DNA of 64,000 nucleotides from Stieleria neptunia (GTDB lineage: Bacteria; Planctomycetota; Planctomycetia; Pirellulales; Pirellulaceae), in NCBI RefSeq assembly GCF_007754155.1, contig NZ_CP037423.1:1736001-1800000 (forward strand), read 5' to 3'. Shown here in pieces: positions 60,859-64,000 of this stretch. The notes under the pieces are model-generated. The model ran no database searches. It saw only the letters and a list, made by a program, of their open reading frames with translations, and was not told the origin of the DNA. Positions within the stretch are counted from its first letter, which is position 1. Every line of letters begins with the position of its first letter. The translations under genes were made by a program, and so were the position numbers.

Positions 60859-62136
60859 TCACGTGCGGATCTGGCCGTCGCCCTTGACGATGTACTTGTA
60901 GGTCGTCAACTCGCGCAATCCACAGGGGCCACGGGCGTGGAATTTGTCGGTAGAGATTCCGATCTCCGCACCCAGCCCGAACACGCCGCCATCGTTGAAT
61001 CGCGTGCTCGCGTTGACCATCACCGCGGAGCTGTCCACGCCTGCGGTGAACGCCTCGGCCGCCGCCAGATCGCGGGTCACGATGGCGTCGGTGTGATGGG
61101 ATCCGTATCGGTTGATGTGCCGGATCGCTTCGTCGACGGATCGGACGACGGCAACGCTGATGATCGGCCCCAGGTACTCCGTCCCCCAGTCGGCCTCGGT
61201 GGCGGGCACGCTGTCGGGGATCAACGCTGCGGCCGCCTGGTCGGCGCGAATTTCCACCGATTCGGCTTGCAGACGCTTCGCGATGACCGGCAGCGCCGCG
61301 GCGGCAATCGACTCGTGGATCAACAGCGATTCACAGGCGTTGCAGACGCCCATCCGCTGACATTTCGCGTTGTGAACGATCTTGGCGGCCATCTGGACGT
61401 CGGCCGACTGGTCGACATAAACGTGGCAGTTTCCGTCGAAGTGCTTGATCACGGGCATCGTGGCCTCGGCGGTGACGCGGCGGATCAGGCCTTCGCCGCC
61501 GCGTGGGATGGCCACATCGATCGACTCATGGAGCGACAGGAATTCGCCGACCGCCGCGCGATCGGTGGTCGAAACCAGTTGGACGGCCGCCGCCGGCAAG
61601 CCGCAGTTTTCTGCGGTGGCGGTGAGCAAGTCGACGATCGCACGGCTGCTGTGGATCGCTTCTTTGCCACCACGCAAGATCACCGCGTTTCCGCTCTTGA
61701 CGCAAATTGCCGCGGCGTCGGCGGTGACGTTGGGGCGGCTTTCGTAAATGAAGAACACCACGCCCAGCGGCACGCGTTTTTTCAGAATCTGCAGCCCTCC
61801 AGGCCGGGTGAAGCCGTCTAAAACCTCGCCGACCGGATCGGCCAGCATGCTGATTTCGCGGAGCGCCGTCGCAATCGCACCGATGCGGTCCGCATCCAGC
61901 CTCAATCGATCCACGGCCGCATCGGTCAATCCGTAACCCGGCGCTGCGGCCAGATCCAATGCGTTGGCGGTGATGATCTGGTCGACCGAATCGACCAACG
62001 CGTCGGCCGATTCGTTCAGCCAACGGTTTTTGATCTCCGCATCCAGGGTCGCCAGTTCCGCGGATGCTTCTTTGGCGCGTTTCGCGGTGTCGCGACAGTA
62101 CGCGGCGAGGTCGAGAGTGGGCGCGGCCGTATTCAT
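60859..62136 (-). CDS. proA: Gamma-glutamyl phosphate reductase (glutamate-5-semialdehyde dehydrogenase)
   Basis: 425 residues. ALDH-like domain with PLGVVFFIYESRPNVTADAA, KSGNAVILRGGKEAIHSSRA and the catalytic Cys in AKCQRMGVCNACESLLIH. The C-terminal part has ASTRFNDGGVFGLGAEIGIS. It reduces glutamyl-5-phosphate in proline synthesis. proB is not in the window. Precedes rpmA on the same strand (165-bp gap). Confidence 0.97.
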   Translation of the reverse strand: MNTAAPTLDLAAYCRDTAKRAKEASAELATLDAEIKNRWLNESADALVDSVDQIITANALDLAAAPGYGLTDAAVDRLRLDADRIGAIATALREISMLADPVGEVLDGFTRPGGLQILKKRVPLGVVFFIYESRPNVTADAAAICVKSGNAVILRGGKEAIHSSRAIVDLLTATAENCGLPAAAVQLVSTTDRAAVGEFLSLHESIDVAIPRGGEGLIRRVTAEATMPVIKHFDGNCHVYVDQSADVQMAAKIVHNAKCQRMGVCNACESLLIHESIAAAALPVIAKRLQAESVEIRADQAAAALIPDSVPATEADWGTEYLGPIISVAVVRSVDEAIRHINRYGSHHTDAIVTRDLAAAEAFTAGVDSSAVMVNASTRFNDGGVFGLGAEIGISTDKFHARGPCGLRELTTYKYIVKGDGQIRT

Positions 62137-62394
62137 GGACGTGAAAATGTGATGAAAGAAAGGAAGGAATCACGCAATCGTGCTGGGAACCCTATCACCA
62201 TAGCCAAACTGTGCCGGGAAGGAACCTCCGTTGGCCGGCCTGTCGAGGCGGCGCAGGACGCCACCGGTGTGACTTGGGGGCTTGCTCGTTGACGACAGGC
62301 GACGACGCCGATACCGTTTGACCGTGCGGGAGGGGCGGCCCCCTGCCGTGCAATCGACGTCCGCATTTTTCCAACCCGTAGCGATTCGGCCGGT

Positions 62395-63180
62395 ATGAAA
62401 TTCCTATTCCTTGGAGACATCGTAGGAAAACCCGGCATGAATGCGGTGCTGCAAAACACCCAGCGGATCCGCGAAAAGTTGGACCTGGATTACGTGATCG
62501 CCAATGCGGAAAATGCGTCGGACGGTTCGGGATTGATGCCGAAACAATTTGAGCGGTTGATCGACAGCGGCATCGACGGGGTCACCCTGGGCGATCATAT
62601 CTTCCGTCGCAAAGAGATCGTCACCACGCTGGAAAAAAGTGATCGCATCGTCAAGCCGGCCAATTACCCCGACGAAGCCTCCGGCCGCCGCTGGACACTG
62701 ATCAAACGAAGCGGACGCCGCCCCCTGGCGATCGTCTCCATCATGGGACGCGTTTTTATGCGACCGGTGGACTGTCCCTTCAGGGCACTCGATGAAGTGC
62801 TCGCCGAAATCGAACCGCATACCGATCAAATTTTGGTCGACGTGCACGCCGAAGCCACCAGCGACAAACAGTGCCTCGGCAGATACCTGGACGGAAAAGT
62901 CACCGCCGTGCTGGGCACCCATACCCACGTCCCCACCGCCGACACCTGCATCCTTCCCGGCCGAACCGCGTTTCAATGTGATGTCGGGATGTGCGGTCCC
63001 TACGAAAGCATCATCGGAAGGGACATTGAACGGGTCACCCACACGACTCGCACCGCCGAGCCCTGCCACTTTCACGTCGCGACCGGTGATGTCCGCCTGT
63101 GTGGTGCGATCGTCGAATCAGACGCCGAAGGCCGCGCGGTGAAGATCGAACGATTCGAACAACGCGTGATCGTCAATTAG
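62395..63180 (+). CDS. YmdB-like metallophosphoesterase (TIGR00282 family)
   Basis: 261 residues. N-terminal MKFLFLGDIVGKPGMNAVLQ, then ANAENASDGSGL, VTLGDHIFRRKEIV, VDVHAEATSDK and GTHTHVPTADTCIL. These are the metal ligands of the family, but the position usually occupied by GNH is GDH. Homologues hydrolyse cyclic nucleotides or 2',3'-cyclic phosphates and affect biofilm formation. Standard length. No clear partner gene; a 258-bp upstream region holds the promoters of this gene and of proA. Confidence 0.9.
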   Translation: MKFLFLGDIVGKPGMNAVLQNTQRIREKLDLDYVIANAENASDGSGLMPKQFERLIDSGIDGVTLGDHIFRRKEIVTTLEKSDRIVKPANYPDEASGRRWTLIKRSGRRPLAIVSIMGRVFMRPVDCPFRALDEVLAEIEPHTDQILVDVHAEATSDKQCLGRYLDGKVTAVLGTHTHVPTADTCILPGRTAFQCDVGMCGPYESIIGRDIERVTHTTRTAEPCHFHVATGDVRLCGAIVESDAEGRAVKIERFEQRVIVN

Positions 63181-63183
63181 AAA

Positions 63184-63424
63184 AAAGGCCGGTCGATCAA
63201 GCGCCGGCCTCGTGCTTCGTCAACTTTTATAATTAGGGTACCTGACCCGAATGGCACGGGCTTAAGTGGAATCAACTAGATGTAGTGCAATTGCGTCTGT
63301 GCTAGCACAACGGGCAGTGATATCAAATCGCAATCGCACTTTGCGTGCCGAAATGAATTGAAAACACAGCGAGCCTCCGGTGCAATGGTGTTATCAACCA
63401 CATCACTTCACTGGAGGACTCACC
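63184..63424. other. Spacer with small hairpin, upstream of a transposase
   Basis: A 7-bp stem (AGGCCGG / CCGGCCT) at about 63186-63210 follows the YmdB-like gene. The left end of the insertion sequence probably begins between about 63237 and 63330 (GGGTACCTGACCCG is a candidate), but the matching right end is outside the window. Confidence 0.4.
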
Positions 63425-64000
63425 GTGAACGATCAGTCTACCGATGCTGACTTCGAAGTTCAAAGCAAATTGCGAAAAGCCTCATCACTGGTTTTGGACC
63501 TCCTTCTGCCTCAGGTTGAGGTGGCAAGGATTTGCGCTGAACTGAAGTACGAATACCGCGAACGCATCTACCATCCGATGATCACCGTTTGGTTGTTCAT
63601 TTCGCAGGTCCTTTCGGCAGACCACAGTTGCCAACAGGCGGTCACCCGCTTCAACGCGTACCGCGTCGCGAAGGGGTTGCTTCGCGTCAGCAGCGAAACA
63701 ACGTCGTACTGCAAGGCTCGTGGCAATCTCCCAGAGCGGCTCTTCGAAAGACTGCTTTCATGGACCGCGAAACGATGCGAAGAGGCGACCGACCAAGCTT
63801 GGCTGTTTCAAGACCGGATTGTCGAAATGGTTGATGGCTGGACCCTGACGATGGCAGACACCGACGAGAACCAAGAAGAATACCCGCAAATGAAAAGCCA
63901 AAAGCCTGGCTGCGGTTTTCCGATCGCCAGGATGATTGGCTTGTTTTCCCTTGCGACAGGTGCAATCCAACGTACGGCAGTGGGACCTTACCGAGGTAAA
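63425..64000 (+). CDS. IS4-like transposase, N-terminal part (truncated by window end)
   Basis: At least 192 residues from GTG 63425, preceded by a good Shine-Dalgarno (TGGAGGA). It reads MNDQSTDADFEVQSKLRKAS, a helical region and then IVEMVDGWTLTMADTDENQE (first catalytic Asp in VDG) followed by YPQMKSQKPGCGFPIARMIG. This matches the DDE domain of IS4-group transposases that carry a KPGCGFP block. No stop is seen before the window ends, so the gene looks intact so far. Confidence 0.85.
   Translation, partial: MNDQSTDADFEVQSKLRKASSLVLDLLLPQVEVARICAELKYEYRERIYHPMITVWLFISQVLSADHSCQQAVTRFNAYRVAKGLLRVSSETTSYCKARGNLPERLFERLLSWTAKRCEEATDQAWLFQDRIVEMVDGWTLTMADTDENQEEYPQMKSQKPGCGFPIARMIGLFSLATGAIQRTAVGPYRGK

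Overview
The window looks like chromosomal DNA of a planctomycete of the Pirellulaceae (Rhodopirellula/Stieleria type). Evidence: a DUF1552 protein paired with a DUF1592-type cytochrome protein, a secreted S8 protease with an N-terminal LEPRRLLA-like motif (here LETRRLLA), a type I sulfatase, a terpene-cyclase-fold/DUF4159 protein beside MoxR/DUF58, a fused AroDE, and a 23S-5S rRNA unit with its tRNA-Ile and tRNA-Ala but no adjacent 16S gene, an arrangement described for Rhodopirellula. The DNA is GC-rich, genes lie on both strands, and most are housekeeping or environmental-response genes. No CRISPR array, plasmid module or prophage was seen.

Layout. 0-8 kb: Rrf2 regulator, GyrI-like protein, Tll0287-like haem protein, and a sulfite reductase haemoprotein divergent from metH (sulfur assimilation and methionine). 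8-18 kb: Rnk, a Gdx-type SMR exporter, then a minus-strand cluster DUF1592-DUF1552-esterase-histidine kinase-NtrC regulator, split by an ISAzo13-like insertion sequence lying exactly at the DUF1552 stop codon. 18-26 kb: an ars cluster (arsR, arsD, arsA, thioredoxin-type arsC) with no efflux permease, and an exported KatG. 26-33 kb: 196-bp repeats, then rRNA and tRNA genes with a recognisable promoter and terminator. 33-47 kb: TlpA-like thioredoxin, GNAT, aroDE, PQQ-like propeller, hisI, polyprenyl synthase, moaC, M42 peptidase, and a four-helix-bundle (S23/IVP) gene enclosed by inverted heptamer arrays. 47-64 kb: S8 protease, HEXXH peptidase, iron-type substrate-binding lipoprotein, DUF4159 protein, moxR-DUF58, sulfatase, LuxR-type regulator, Gfo/Idh/MocA oxidoreductase, rpmA, proA, a YmdB-like phosphoesterase and the 5' part of an IS4-like transposase.

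The strongest unexplained signal is the repeat landscape. Several families of short palindromic or tandem repeats occupy the spacers, and nine of the eleven convergent gene junctions contain one of them (a tenth holds a short direct repeat). Palindromic elements of about 130 bp occur three times. Heptamer arrays (GTTTCAA and its complement) form inverted arms at three places, one of which holds the S23-family gene like a cassette. I present this as a testable pattern, not an established system.
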